Part shown: positions 13,701 to 25,079 of the stretch, piece by piece | Layout: every line of letters starts with the position of its first letter | How positions within the stretch are numbered: the stretch's first letter is position 1 | DNA from: Campylorhamphus procurvoides | Taxonomy: Eukaryota; Chordata; Aves; Passeriformes; Dendrocolaptidae | Length of the DNA: 64,000 nt | Direction: 5' to 3' | NCBI GenBank assembly: GCA_013396655.1 | Contig: WBMV01002768.1 | Span: 313,076-377,075 of the forward strand | The notes under the pieces: generated by a model | Database searches by the model: none | The model's input: the letters and a program-made list of their open reading frames with translations, nothing else | Told to the model about the DNA's origin: nothing | Program-made: the position numbers and the translations under genes

Positions 13701-14266
13701 CACAGAACATCCTCGAGCTTCACCCTGGGCCGTGACCCAGCTGCTTTGTCTGGCTTGTTGAAGGGTCTTCTCAGGTCCCCTGTCTCCACCAGAGGCAGAG
13801 ACTTCTTCAGGTCCCCCATCTGCCCCCCAGAGAACAACGACTTCCTCCCTTCCCCGTCGCTGGGCAGAAAGCTCTTTTTGGAATCCAAGGAGAAGAGGGA
13901 CTTCCTGAGGTCGCCTTTCTCTGGGAAGGAGAGGGGTGGTCTCCTCATGTCTCCCATCTGTCCACTGGCATACTGCATCTTCTTGGAATCAGCCGAATCC
14001 ATGCTGAAGTAGGTTGACCTCTTCTCATCCGATGACTCCACAAACTGAATGATGGGCCTCTTCCAGTCACTCCCAGAGAAAAGGGAGCTCTTGATTTGCC
14101 CTGTCTCCAACGCAGCACCGCCCGTGCCTTTTATAGCTTCTTTCTCACCTCCACCAGGGCTTGTGGTCTTCTTTGTTTCTTCTTCTTTTTTTGGGGTGGT
14201 TGGGCTCTTCACGTCCTCTGCCTTCCCAGTGGTGCCGTTTGTCCTTGCTGCACTCCCCGTTTCCAT
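1692..14266 (-). CDS. TRIM29: TRIM29 (ATDC), five 5' coding exons; 3' end beyond the window
   Basis: The coding exons are 14266-13415, 6557-6462, 5311-5078, 4738-4540 and 1775-1692. All junctions are GT-AG and the phases join correctly. They give about 488 residues; the human protein has 588, so the last ~100 residues are missing. TRIM29 is a RING-less TRIM-family protein that acts in the cytoplasm as a scaffold, binding p53, keratins and innate-immune adaptors (family knowledge). Visible parts are a basic/Ser-rich N-terminus, the conserved segment RPIIQFVES (residues 70-78), B-box 1 (about C189-H227), B-box 2 (about C241-H271), a coiled coil (about 285-395) and the segment EFGALMRNY onward. 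As in all TRIM29, there is no RING before the B-boxes and no SPRY in what is seen. OAF lies divergently upstream. I found no sixth exon between 1 and 1691. Confidence 0.96.
1776..4539 (-). other. TRIM29: TRIM29 intron 4
   Basis: This is a 2.76-kb intron without visible exons. A purine tract (about 1803-1866) sits near its 3' end. A perfect octamer ATTTGCAT is at 3586-3593. The block around 2640-2770 (homeobox-type TTAATTAAAT and ATTAAGTAATT motifs) has the look of a conserved non-coding element, but I cannot test this. Confidence 0.8.
4540..4738 (-). CDS. TRIM29: TRIM29 coding exon 4 (post-coiled-coil segment)
   Basis: This exon is 199 bp: 66 codons plus one base, ending in phase 1 before the donor GTAAAA. 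It begins EFGALMRNYVPPPSLPTYSV and ends NFIERNHMEN, then the G of a split glycine codon. DDLLNVCMRHVEK and KADL.RNFIERNHMEN match human TRIM29 almost exactly. The intron to exon 3 is only 339 bp (4739-5077). Confidence 0.96.
5078..5311 (-). CDS. TRIM29: TRIM29 coding exon 3 (main coiled coil)
   Basis: This exon is 234 bp, 78 codons, phase 0 at both ends. It runs from NYTTNEKATVDQHFKELIRD to ISDSVLFLQ and is collinear with human SFTTNEKAILEQNFRDLVRD to ISDSVLFLQ. It is a long, highly charged helix with regular hydrophobic positions and no Pro or Gly, as expected for a TRIM coiled coil. The acceptor is TTCCTGCAG and the donor GTAGCT. Confidence 0.96.
5312..6461 (-). other. TRIM29: TRIM29 intron 2 with an AAT microsatellite
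   Basis: This is a 1.15-kb intron. It contains the AAT/ATT microsatellite at 5808-5842 and a perfect octamer ATGCAAAT at 5923-5930. I see no further coding sequence. Confidence 0.85.
5808..5842. repeat. (AAT)n microsatellite
   Basis: There are about eleven AAT units over 35 bp, interrupted once by AGT. It lies in TRIM29 intron 2 and is likely length-polymorphic. Confidence 0.95.
6462..6557 (-). CDS. TRIM29: TRIM29 coding exon 2 (start of coiled coil)
   Basis: This exon is 96 bp, 32 codons, phase 0 at both ends (acceptor CAG at 6560-6558, donor GTGTGT at 6461-6456). It encodes AELSLQKEQLQLKIIEVEDE and onward to DRIK, matching human TELSLQKEQLQLKIIEIEDE. The heptad spacing of Leu and Ile with many Glu and Lys marks the start of the coiled coil that TRIM proteins use for antiparallel dimers. 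Confidence 0.95.
6558..13414 (-). other. TRIM29: TRIM29 intron 1
   Basis: This is a 6.9-kb intron between coding exons 1 and 2. It opens with GTGGGT and closes with a pyrimidine-rich CCCCCCAG acceptor. I see no other exon, and the ORFs inside it look random. It contains purine-rich stretches (about 7028-7060), an AT stretch near 9098-9112 (TATATATATT) and a poly(A)-like run at 13077-13088. I could assign no transposon confidently. Confidence 0.85.
13415..14266 (-). CDS. TRIM29: TRIM29 coding exon 1 (start codon, both B-boxes)
   Basis: This exon is 852 bp, 284 codons, ending in phase 0 at the donor GTGGGT (13409-13414). The start at 14266 gives METGSAARTNG, which aligns with human MEAADASRSNG; it is the first in-frame Met of a continuous homologous stretch. 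Residues 1-60 are low-complexity, rich in K, T, G and E. Residues 61-100 carry the family-specific RPIIQFVES and TYFSMDS motifs. Residues 102-169 are built from reiterated GDLRKSLFS-like units. B-box 1 starts CDSCIDNKQKAVKSCLVC and B-box 2 starts CPVHGKTMELFC. The zinc ligands I expect are all present. The B-box region is nearly identical to the human protein, while the first 180 residues diverge strongly. Confidence 0.96.
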
Positions 14267-14546
14267 GGTCTGGACAGGGCAAGCACCTTCGCCCCTCGGT
14301 GGCTCCTCCAGCTCCGTCTCAGCCCCTCCAAAGTGGGTTCCTCTGCTGCCTCAGCAGGGAAGGGCTGTGGAATGCAGCAAACCTTCTGCCCAAGTGACGC
14401 ACCTGGAGCTCCTGCGAGGAGGAGGAGAACGCCTGGATTATGCTGGGGAGATGGAGGGGGAAAGGAAGGAGCAGCCGTGGAGGGATCAGAAGCTACAGCT
14501 GTGCAGTTAATTATACAAGGCAGTCCACACCCAGGAACATTCTTGT
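14267..14546 (-). other. TRIM29: TRIM29 putative 5' UTR
   Basis: If transcription starts 25-30 bp below the TATA box at 14573-14580, the leader is about 280 nt and unspliced. No splice acceptor is obvious immediately upstream of the start codon. The limits are inferred. Confidence 0.5.
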
Positions 14547-14572
14547 CTAACCAGGTTGGGGAGGAAGGGCTG

Positions 14573-14580
14573 TTTATATA
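14573..14580 (-). promoter_or_regulatory. TRIM29: Candidate TATA box of TRIM29
   Basis: The minus strand reads TATATAAA, a full match to TATAWAAR, 307 bp upstream of the start codon. There is no CpG island around exon 1, which fits a TATA-type, tissue-restricted epithelial promoter. Start-site data are needed to confirm it. Confidence 0.5.
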
Positions 14581-14599
14581 CATAGAAATGTCTTCTTAA

Positions 14600-16352
14600 A
14601 AAAATCAATTTCATTAAGATGTAGCAACCAGTCTGACGGCTTGTTTCAAAAATAATTCTGCTGCCTGGTCGCCAGGAGCTGAGGTTCCCTCCTTGCAGAG
14701 ATGGGCAGGGTCAGGGAGAGCACGAGATGCCCACGATGGGTTTGTTAACTGGGTCATCCCCATGCACCAAAATAATTAGGGATGTAATTAAAATGAACGC
14801 CTAGAATAAAGCATTCTTCAGCTGGGCTCCCTCGAGGGCTTACTGTGTTCAGCAGGACAGGGAGGGGAAATATGGTTAATACTGGGTTTAAAAGACCCTA
14901 TTATCTTTATTTTGATTTGCTCTTGGGTTTGTGCAAGGTCCATCCATCTAGCCCTGGAAACAGCCCAACTATCAGAACCACACAGCTGGCCTGAAGTAAA
15001 AATTGGCCAGTCCTGCTTTTCCCACAGGCCATGCAATGTCCAAAATATGGCCAGGAGAACAAAACCCCCATTGTGTGTTCTGAGATATTCAGGTGTATCT
15101 GACGTAGCTCTTGCCATAAATGTCCACTGAGCTGAGAGACACACCTGGAACACACCTGGAAGAGGAACTAGTTTGCAGCTATGTGGCCAAAATATTTCTT
15201 GCAAGAAAAAAGAGCTGATAAAGTTTTAAAAATAGATCTGTCTCCAGTAGCTGGGTTCCTGGGAAATGTTCACTGCTTGGAATCACAGAGCATTTCAGAA
15301 GAAAAAGGCTCTTTATAAGCGCTGGTGAATTCCAGCAACTTCAAAAGAAGGAGGTTGATCTTATATCACATCACTTCAGATTATACTCTGCATTTCAGTG
15401 AGATTTCTCTGAGAATAATGCCCAGGGTGTAAATTAACCATGCCAAAGACTTGTGCTCAATTTAATTTTTACAGAATGCAATGGTGGTGTTGCTGGAGAA
15501 TGTGATTTTGAGCTGTAATAATATCCCATTAAATATCTATAAGGAAACCCCTGCTGGAAGTGATGTGAGCAGTGGAGGAGAAGTCCAGGTGTTCATTCTG
15601 CATCTCTTTTGGAGGTGTGGAGGAAAAAGAGAGAACCTAGACCAGGAACAGGATACATTCTGGCTCTGATAAGAAAAGGAGAGAGCCAGCAAGTGCCTGG
15701 CTTACAGATACAGTTTCCAAGGGCTCTGTTGTTCAAAAGGAGAGAAAAGGGGAGTGATGGGTTTTTCTGGGCCCCTTGGCTCCCAGATCAGCCCCTCTCA
15801 CTGCCTGGCTGTCATTATGGCTCTGCCTATGAGAAATGGCTCGGTATACAGGACTTTTGGATAATAGTTGTTGGGAAAGGCCACACCTTTTGCAGTAATT
15901 TCTCATGGACATTTTTTTATTAATAGGGCCACAGTCTTTCATGAGTCACAAGTCATTCTCTGGCGTAGCAAAGGGCAATGCTATTTCTTAAAGACCAATT
16001 TCATAAAAGAAAAATTTGACTGACATACATGCATTTCTTTCCCCCTGGCTTTCTGGGCTGAGCTGTTCTTTATAACATCAACAGTCCTGTAGATCTCCAA
16101 GTAATTAAAAATACTGGAGGGTGGAGGCGCCTGTTCTCACGTGTACAGAGGAGACTCAGCAGAGCTTTTCCAGCCAGCATTTAATACCTAAGGAACAAAA
16201 AGCATCTGTATGAAGAGGTCTAATGTGGAAGAAGGTGGTCTTGGTTTCTCTGGCTTTCCTGATGCTTTGGTAAGATTTTGGAGAAGGTGAGGCAGTTAAA
16301 AGGTTGGGGGCTGAATTATTAGATCTTGAGGCAATCTGGAGTAAATCAGTCT
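14600..16352. other. Intergenic, nothing recognised
   Basis: This is unique AT-moderate sequence upstream of TRIM29. I see no coding ORF with family resemblance and no clear repeat. Confidence 0.6.
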
Positions 16353-16500
16353 CATGGCTTGGGTCAGAAAGGACCTTAAAGACCATCTTTGGGACACCTT
16401 CCACTGGCCCAGGTTGCTCCAAACCCATCCAACGTGGCCTTGGACACTTGCAGGGATGCACGGGCAGCCCCAGCTCCTCTGGGCACCCTGTGCAGGACAG
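16353..16500 (-). mobile_element. CR1 LINE 3' fragment
   Basis: The plus strand shows the reverse complement of an avian CR1 3' end: GGGTCAGAAAGGACCTTAAA, GACACCTTCCACTGGCCCAG, GTTGCTCCAAACCCATCCAA. The usual CCCTGCCATGGGCAG block is deleted. It is old and diverged. Confidence 0.85.
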
Positions 16501-17592
16501 GTCTGCTCTGCAGCACCATCACCCCGAGCCCTGGCTGTGCCTGTGACTCACAGCACACACCCACCCCTGGCATCTGCAGGCCCTTTCATCTCCACAACTT
16601 GCAAAGCTTTTCAAAGGTTCACAAATTAAACCTGACAACACCTTTGCAAAATAGGTCTGGGTTGCTAACCCCCTGTGGCAATTAGGGAAACTGAGGCACG
16701 TACTGTGGAACCAACAGACTTTTCAGCAAAATGAGCTTTTTTCCCCCCTGAAATTGCTGTGCAGCCTTTTTGCTTTTTCATTCTCTTATTTTTTTCTTGA
16801 TTTTCCTCGATTTTTAAAAAATGTTTAATATTTGATATTCCATGATGATGCTGTTCTTGTTTTGAACACCATTTCTTCCACTGTACCAGAAAGCTGAGGT
16901 ATTTGGTTGCTTGTACCAAAGTGTTCTCACCGTGCAATGTGCTGCCCAAAAATCTTTGTGGCTTGCTGCCTAGAAAACAAATCTCCTCAGGATGAAAAAG
17001 TGAAAAAATGGGGTCAATTTCAAACTAAGTAGACTAGAAACAGTTAAGCCAACCCCAGGGCACTCCTTTAGACAGGCTCCAGAGGAGCATTTCAAACACC
17101 AGGGACTGATGAAGTCATGGAGAGTCACAGAATTAGCTCAACCAGCCCATGATTCACTGGCCCCAGTTCTCACAACAACTCCAACCAAACTGGGAGCAGG
17201 GAACCTGTCTGCTAATTACCTGTGCTCTACCCACTAATCCACTCTGCCTGCACATCCTACATACCTTCAGCCTTTTCTCATTTCTTCCACCTTTATATCA
17301 AATAAATGCAGGGCCCAGAAGATGTGACGCTGAGATGCATCCAGGCTGTTTCTGCTCCAAGAGAGCCCAGAAATCAATGTGCCAGCCATGTGGAGCCCAT
17401 TGAGCAATGACCATGCATTAAGCAGCTCCCAGTGTGCCAGCAGAGCAGGCAGAACGAGTTCAAGGCTTTGTGCTGCTCTCCCATGTATCACATTCAGTCA
17501 GCAACACATCCAGGGAGATCAGTGGAGCTCTCCTGGTAGAGAGGGCACGGGGAAAACAGCACCACTGCTTAGAGCAGCTCTGCATTCAGATT

Positions 17593-17972
17593 TCATGGAA
17601 TCATGGAATGGTTTGGGTTGGAAGGGACATGAAAACTCATCTCATTCCCCCCCTGCCATGGGCAGGGACACCTTCCACTTTTCCAGGTTGCTCCAACCTG
17701 GCCTTGAACTCTTGCAGGGATGGGGCAGCCACAGCTTCTCTGGGCACCCTGTGCCAGGGCCTCTCCACCTTCTGGGTCAACAATTTCCTCCCAACATCTA
17801 ATTTAACCTCCTCTCTTTCAGTTTAGAACCATTGGCCCTTGCCCTGCCATTACCTGCCCATATAAAAAGTCCCCCTCTCTCTTTATTATCAGCTCCCCTC
17901 CTCACTGGGAAGACCCCCAAGAGGTCTCCCTGGAGATTTCTGCCACACCACCACACCTTCTCTTCCCCATGC
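17593..17972 (-). mobile_element. CR1 LINE 3' end (longest copy in the window)
   Basis: The plus strand reads from the CR1 3' tail (CATGGAATCATGGAATGG, TTTGGGTTGGAAGGGACAT) through CTGCCATGGGCAGGGACACC and GGGCAGCCACAGCTTCTCTG to GAGGTCTCCCTGGAGATTTC. About 380 bp of the 3' UTR end remain. It is 5'-truncated, as most CR1 insertions are, and carries no intact reverse-transcriptase ORF. Confidence 0.92.
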
Positions 17973-20900
17973 TGAGTTTGTATGAGACACACTCAATTTA
18001 CACAGCATAAAGTGAAGTTCAGATATTTGTGATAATCTGGGTTCTCTGGCTCTGTGTGATCATCAGCTCTGTGTCTTAGAGCAGCTGCTGAAGGGAAGGA
18101 AAACTGAACCAGGAGGGTCACACTTGGGGGATGCATTTCCATGTTTGGGCACACACTGAACTGAGTTCTGGTCAAGTCCTGGTCAGGATTTGACTTCAGA
18201 TACAAGGACTTGCACTTTTAGGGTCCAAATAGCTCCTCCAGGGCACCATGCTGGCCAAAGGCAAGCTTCACAGGGCTTAAATCAGGCCTGCAGGCTATGA
18301 GCTGGACCATGGGGAATCTTAATTATTGGACCAAGTTCCAGGAAGGACATAAATGCCCGTTGTGTAAGAGCGATACTCGCTGAGGGTGCAGGAGGAGGGT
18401 GATTCACTGGAGGAGTGAGAGGGGGTGTGACAGACAAGGGAGGCACTGGAGGATATTTGCTGCCTGGGGGAGGACCCCTTTCTAGTGGTTATGCTGAGTC
18501 TTCAACTTTAAAAAGGCTGGAGGTGGAAAACGACAACTCAGCATTAAATTAGAGTGGAGGATGGGGGGGAATACCAGCTAAAGAGGGAAGCCTTGAGCTA
18601 AAGGACAGTGCTAGTGCCAGATCAAATAGGGTAAATTTGGTCATTAAAAATGCAGGCTAGGAATTAGAAGAGCATCCCAGGTGCAGAGGTCAGGGCTGGC
18701 CTTTGAAACAGCCTTGGACACCAGAATATGGACTGGATTCAGGCTGAGCCTGCTCCAGTCATCAACACGTTGCATAACTGTACAGAGGATCCTGCATGCC
18801 TTCAATGTGCTTACAAGGCTTGTTGCACCATGTTCATATTGTTTTTAATTAATTAATTAAGCCCGTGTTTCAAGGCTTCTGCTGGTAGAGGCAAGGAAGG
18901 ATTCCCCCAGCCCCCACTTTGATGATTAACTTGGTTTCTGTGTCATTGGTTTTCAGGTTTTGTTTTCTTTTCCACCTCCTTTTCATGCACTTGGCCCAGC
19001 CTGAGAGGGGGAAGTTGGGTGGGGCTGCTTGCACCTCTCAGGTGCCTGCTCAGCACTAAAACACAATCTCCAAGTTTGGGATCAGGAAGGAATATTCCTC
19101 AGCTGGATTGCCAAGGACCACTGGGGATTTCTTACCATCTGCTGTAGGATGGCATCTTCTCTTTGGCTTCTTGGGAACGTGGTCACTGGCAGTTTTCAGC
19201 CTCAGTAACCATGGGGGTGGGATTTCATGGATGGTTCCACAGGCAGACTTGGCAGATTGTGATTCTGTTCTGCTTCAGCTTGTTTATCATCTCCTAAAGT
19301 GCTCTGGGATCTTTGGGAACAAAGCATGCTACAGCAGAGAGATATTATTTATGTGAAATTGATAGTTTATATAATCTTATGGTTTGGGGGGCTGTAGAAA
19401 TAGAATGAAACATTCAATTTTATTTATGTTTTATTTATTCTTTATTTATTCTGCCACTGGCAGAACAGAAAATATTGATATCTCGATGGCTGCAACACAT
19501 TGTCCTCCTTCCCTAGAATGATTTGGCCCTGGGGTGTAGGTTCTAACAAGGACCTAGAGCCCCCAGGATCTCTGTGTACTCTCCTTTGAGGATGTTCTCT
19601 TTTCCCTGATGCTCGGAAATGATAACTTTTAGCATAATTTCAGCTGTCCCCAGCAGCAGGAATTCCTTTGTTAGTTCTAATTCTCCACGGATTTGCATCT
19701 CAGGAAAAAATTCCCTGCACTGAACTCCTCAAGGCAGGGGAATGCCATCTCAGGAAGCTACAGCCTGCCAAAGCTGGAAAACATTGGTCTCCCAGAAAAC
19801 CAGGGACTGCAAATCCCCAGACAGAGACATTTTTGTCCCTGTCCCGTTGCTTAAAAACTTGCTATCCCCTCTAGAGCTTATCAGACTGGTCTCTGAGGTA
19901 CAATCCCACCACTGAGGAGGTTTCTGGTGCAGAATGTCAGCAGGTGGGAAAGGCTCCCAGGGCAGGGCTCCTCTGGAGTCCTTTCCTCCCCGAGCACAGG
20001 GACAATTTTCCTCCCTCTGAAGAGCTGTGCTGATAAAGCTTTCCATCCTGGGGTCCTGGACTGGGAGAGGTGCTGTGGGATGGAGCCCAGGCTGGGGAAG
20101 GGGTGAGGGCACCACCTTGTCCTGGCCAGGAATTGTGTGCTAATGGAGCTGGAGGAAGCTCTGCACGATGGGTGATGAGAGGCTGTTAGAAGGAACATCT
20201 CTAGGTGGTCCTTGGTCTCTTTCTGAAGGTCCTCCCTTCCCTATGGTCCCCTGGATCCCTGCCTTCCCTCTCCAAGCATCTGTCTGTGCTCTCACAGGGC
20301 AGCAGCAGCTCCCAGCTCCCCTCTCAGTGCAGTCTCTGCCTTCCCAAGCCCCAAGTCCCTCAGGAGGTCTGGGATGGAGAGCAAGAGGAGCTGATGGGCT
20401 GTGTGTGACTCAGTGCCCAGCCTGGGGACAAGGTGGGAAACACGGATGGGCAGAGAGAAGCAGGACAAGGACAGGCAGGGAAAGAAGAAAATGGACAGAC
20501 AGCAATTAATAGAGTCTCCCTAACATATGAAACACTCTGAAATGTCCTGCATTTGGCAATATCAAGCCAAGCATCCCTCCAGGCAGTGGGCTAGCAAGGG
20601 TAGACAAAAATGTGTATGGAGAAACACTCCTTGCCCTGTCCAGTACGTGTGGCTCTGTCCCTGCCGAGGCATCCAGGGTCACCAGGCAGCCCAGCACGGT
20701 GGGAGGGAGAGCAGGACAGAGCAATTGGTGCCCTGAGAGAGCTCTGCAGGTGAGGCTGAGGAGGGGAAGATGCTTCCTCCCCTTACACTGTGCTGGTTCG
20801 TGGTCCAGGGATGATGGCAAGGTCATGGCTTTGTGGTGTCAGTGTTTGTTCACCTCCTGTTAAAGCCTCAGTGTCTCCAGCTGGATCTCAGGCTCTTGAG

Positions 20901-23900
20901 ACAGGCTCAGAGGGATGGGAAGCCATCACCCACCTGAGCATCCCAGCAGCCCAAATCCTGCTTCCTGTGGCTTCTGCCCTGTGCAGGGACCTCCATGAGA
21001 GGTTCTGTCCCAGCTTTGTCACGCCAGGAGCCAGCTCAGCACGTGGGGAGCTGCAGCCTGGCCTGGCTGGGCTGCCCTGCCTGCAGGGAGGGTTTGGGGG
21101 AGGCTGTGGGTGGGCTCCCTGTCATTGTTGGGTTCCTGGAAATCAGGAAGGGGGGGGAAGCCTGAGGAATGAGGCCACCACACACAGCAAATGGCTCAGC
21201 CCTTGTGTGTGGCTGTTCTGAGGAATTCTCATCCTGAAAAGCCCCTGGGAAGTGAAATCAGAAAACATGTTGGAACAAGGGCGCTTATTCACCCTGTGAC
21301 TGAGCAAGACAAATATCCAGCCCGTGTGTGTGTGCACGTGTGTCTCTTGATTTACTCCCCTCTCCCCTTCCACTGTAAATACAGAATAAAAAACATAGGG
21401 CAGCAAAAGAAATATGAGAAGAGGCGAAGGAGGTGAGACCACGAGGGAAAACACTGGGAAAAGAAGGGAGAAAGAGTGAAAAAAGCAGAACAATCCTGGG
21501 AAAGAAATATACAATCTAGATAAGGGAGTGAACTTGGGGCCTGAACCTCCCTTACTCAGGGCAGTAAATTCAGGATAACGTGAGAGGAGCTGAAGCAGGT
21601 TGAGGGTCAGGCCAGACCCGGGGCAAGGTTTTAGCATCCAGCACCCTTACTCAGCAGGAGCAGCACTGTGCTGCCTTGTCTGGGCTTGCTGCTCCTTGGT
21701 CAGCATTATCCCTCTGCAGCCCAATCCCACCCCCTGGCTTTAGGGTGGTGGCAAATGCCTGGGAAGAGCTCCTGTGTCATGTCATCCCCTTTTCCAGGTG
21801 AAAACAACAGGATCAGCAGGCTGCAGGGAAGGCCAGCAAGGCTGCTTTTCTCCAGGCACAGGGTATAATGGTTGCTGGCATTCAAATGGAGATGGGAGCA
21901 GGCAGTCCTTGACACACCTTGTCTTCCCAGGTCCCTTATCTGCTTCTGTCAGGGCCTCTCAGTGTCTGAGGCTTGGGAAGGGATCTGCAATTCCACAGGA
22001 ACATGTGGACACTGGCCCTGTCTTGCAGAAATGGGAGTGAAATTTGGCATCCAAGGCAAGCAGTGTCTGTGGAAAATGCGTGATGTTTGCCTTGGAAAGG
22101 ATGTGGGGACAGGCAGATCACAGCAGCTCTTACGTCAGTGGCACTGAGCTCATGGTCCTTCAGCACCTGTTTGTATCTCCTTCCAAGCCACACTGGGAAA
22201 TAGCAAAGCTCAGACATCACCTTTTAGAAAGCTCCCCCAGCTCTCCTGCCTCTCTCCAGCTGTGTCTGGACAGCCCAGAGGATCAGCTGCACCCCAAATC
22301 CCCACCCTGTAACCAGCCTTCATCTTCCTGCCAACTGCACCGGGGGCTCTTTGCTTCCTTCCTATGTGGGCTGGTGGCAGAAAAAGCCATTCCCTGCTCC
22401 CCACCCAGCAAAACAAACCTCTGAAGGGGTTTCCAGCTCAAGGAACCCCCACAGCAGGACTTAAACTCAGGGGAGGTAATGATCTCCTTCTTGGTGGCAC
22501 AGGTATTGCCACCTCCTGCATCCTTGCCTGTCCATCCTCTCACCTGCCCCCTCAGGGCAGGGCTTTCCATGTGGAGCTCTGCTCTGGCCTTGGTGGCAGC
22601 TCTGTCACCGCAGTGGCAGCTCTGTGGGGTGAGTGAAGTGCCCATCTGAAGGTGCAGGGAGCAGCCTGGGCAGTGGGAGCAGGGCAAGGGGCACGTCCTG
22701 AGGCCAGGCACCCTCCACACTCCCTGTGTGCCTGGCAGCACTGTCACCATCCCTGCCAGCATTGTCACCACCCCTGCCAGCACTGTCACCATCCCTGCAG
22801 CACAGGGTGGTCTGCCAGCTTGCAGAACTCCTCTGCAGCTGCATGTGAGCTTTGGAAAGTGCCCAGCACCCAGAGGGCCCCAAAGCTCCTGCATTCCTGC
22901 CTCCCCACCTCGCTCCCTCCTGGCACAGCTGCTTCTCCAGCAGCAGGGCAGGATTTGGCCTCCTTGTAGGTGGTGTGGTTGTGAAAGAGGGTAAAATGCC
23001 AGGGAAGGTTCCCAGGCAGCTCTGAGCAGTGCTGAGGAGTGGAGAAGGGATGCTGCTTGCTGTGCACGGGCAGGGAGCACCTGGAGCTGGGGCAATGCAG
23101 GGAGCTGCTGCTCCACTGGGATCCCGGCATGCCCTGCTTGCTGTGCTTTATTACATTAATTGCATCGAAGTCTGAGGCTCCATCAAGTCCCAGCACAGCC
23201 TAAAGGAGCGTCATGGGGCTGGCTGGCACCCAGGGAGGGAAGCCAAGGGGGTGGAGGAAGGTTGGGTGAAGAGGCTGCAGCTCCCTCCTGGGACAGGAAA
23301 GGGCGCGCTCGGCTTTGCTTCACATCCTCCTGTGCCCGCTGTGATCCTGCTCTCCTGTGCCCCATGGCAGGGGACACATTGCCACCCAGGGCCACCTCTG
23401 CCACCAGGAGAGGGAGGGGGCAGCAGGGCAGTGCCCTCAGCCCTTGGCTGGACCTCAGCAGGGATCCCAGCCCTGTGGCAGTGGGAAGGGGAGAGAGGGC
23501 AGTGGGTACATGTGGACACACAGGAGGGATGGCACCAGTTCACCACCAGTTCTGAGCAGCTGGTTTGTAGAAGGGCGATTCTGAGGGATAATGGTCTGTT
23601 GGATGTTGCTGGAAGGCTCCCACATCTCCCACCTGAGGCTTTAGTGCTCAGCTTTACCTGGAGTGTGTTCACATCCTGCCCGTGCAGTGAGGGAAGATGG
23701 AGCAGTGAGTGGAGATGTCCCTCCCAGTGCACTCTGAGTGACTTTGCTACAGAGCGGGGCTCTCTGAGCACCCAGATGGTGGGAGAGGACCCCCTGGGCT
23801 AGTTGGTTCAGCCTTACTGACCACCCAAACTCTTCCTTTCCTGTGCCGTATTTGGAAGTCTCCTCCAGCATCCTCTGCCCATCCCATCTCCCCTTATCCT

Positions 23901-24111
23901 GCCCATCCCTGTGCCCTGTACCAGACTGGAAGTCCAGCTTAGCAGAACACAGGAAATGTTTATTCCTCCATCCTGACTGTCTGAACAGTGATCTACACAG
24001 TGACTCGTGCCAGGACTTGGCTGGGAGGGTGCCAGAGGTGCTGAGCCCAAATTTCCCCCTCCATGGTGTGGGATTGTGTGGCTTCCCTGCACTTGGGACT
24101 TGTGTGCCAGC
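17973..24111. other. Intergenic, no gene recognised
   Basis: This is moderately GC-rich sequence with many overlapping short ORFs in several frames and no coding signature. It has a TTAATTAATTAATTAA run at about 18846-18861, an AT-rich patch (about 19415-19452) and a perfect octamer at 19691-19698. A three-copy ~24-bp repeat is at 22735-22800. Confidence 0.6.
22735..22800. repeat. Short tandem repeat, ~24 bp x ~2.7
   Basis: Units of the type CACTGTCACCATCCCTGCCAG occur three times, with small substitutions. Confidence 0.85.
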
Positions 24112-24325
24112 ACGGAGGATGGAGAGGGGAGGAGATGGGAGATAAGGATTGAGAGGGGAGATGAAGATGGATGGAGAAGAGACAGAAGGGAGAGCAGAGA
24201 TGAAGATGGAAGGGAGATGAAGATGGAGAAGAGATGAGAATGGAGAGGAGAGATAAAAATGGAGACGGCATATGGAGATATAGGGGGAGATGAGGATGGA
24301 GATGGGAGATGAGGATGGAGAGCTG
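24112..24325. repeat. Purine-rich (GGAGATGA-type) tract
   Basis: About 210 bp of almost pure A/G on the plus strand are made of degenerate GATGGAGA, GGGAGATGA and AAGATGGA units. Pyrimidines are mostly the single T of GATG. It could form unusual structure such as a triplex. Confidence 0.85.
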
Positions 24326-25079
24326 TGCCCAGCAGATGGGGTGCTGTGGGGCAGGGCAGGTTTGGCAGCCACTAGATGTCCTCCGTGGCCCACACACAAG
24401 TGTCGGGGGCCCCAAAAACCCGGGCACGCTGGAAAATCCCTCCAGGACATGATGGGTCAGAGCCCTCCACCTGCCTGTGGAGTGGGAGTGGGTGCCTGGG
24501 GCTGAGCAGGGGTGGGGGGTGCTATCTCCATCCCACATCTTTGGTGGTGAGGGGGATGCCTGGACCTGCCCAGGGCTGCATCCCAGAGGGATGGGACCAT
24601 CCCTGGTGTCGCTGGGAGGAAGTGCCTTCCCCATGCCCATAGTGAGGTTGGGGCAGAGGACAGGACTGGAGCTTTACTGGGTACAATATTCTTGCCTTTC
24701 CCATGCCTGGCCAGGAAGGTAAATCCACTGCCATCGAAAGGCAGCCCTGGGGAGCAGGAGCTGCTGAACCAGCCCCAAAGCAGAGCAGGAGCCTGTGCTG
24801 GAGCCAGGCTGTCCATGTGCCCTGCGCTGGTCCATGCCTGTCCTGCAGGTCCCGGGCACGGAGAGTGCCTTCAGGATTGATTTCCAGCAGCACCAGGGCT
24901 CCTTGAGGGGTTAACAGCACCTCCCCTCCTCCCTGCTGGAATGCCCCAGATGCTGGGAAGGGATCACTGGGTTTACAGCATGGAAAACACCCCAGATTCC
25001 ATCCCGGGGGGGAAAAACCATGATCCTGGAAATCCCAGCTCTCGCAGTCCTGTGTCTCTGTCCTGGAAAGACCTTCTGC

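Noticed and set aside
13524..14012. Plus-strand ORFs opposite TRIM29 exon 1
   Set aside because: Shadows of the real exon on the other strand.
23340..23380. CCCCATGGCAGGGGACACATTGC as another CR1 copy
   Set aside because: Only the short core resembles CR1; flanking sequence does not continue the match.
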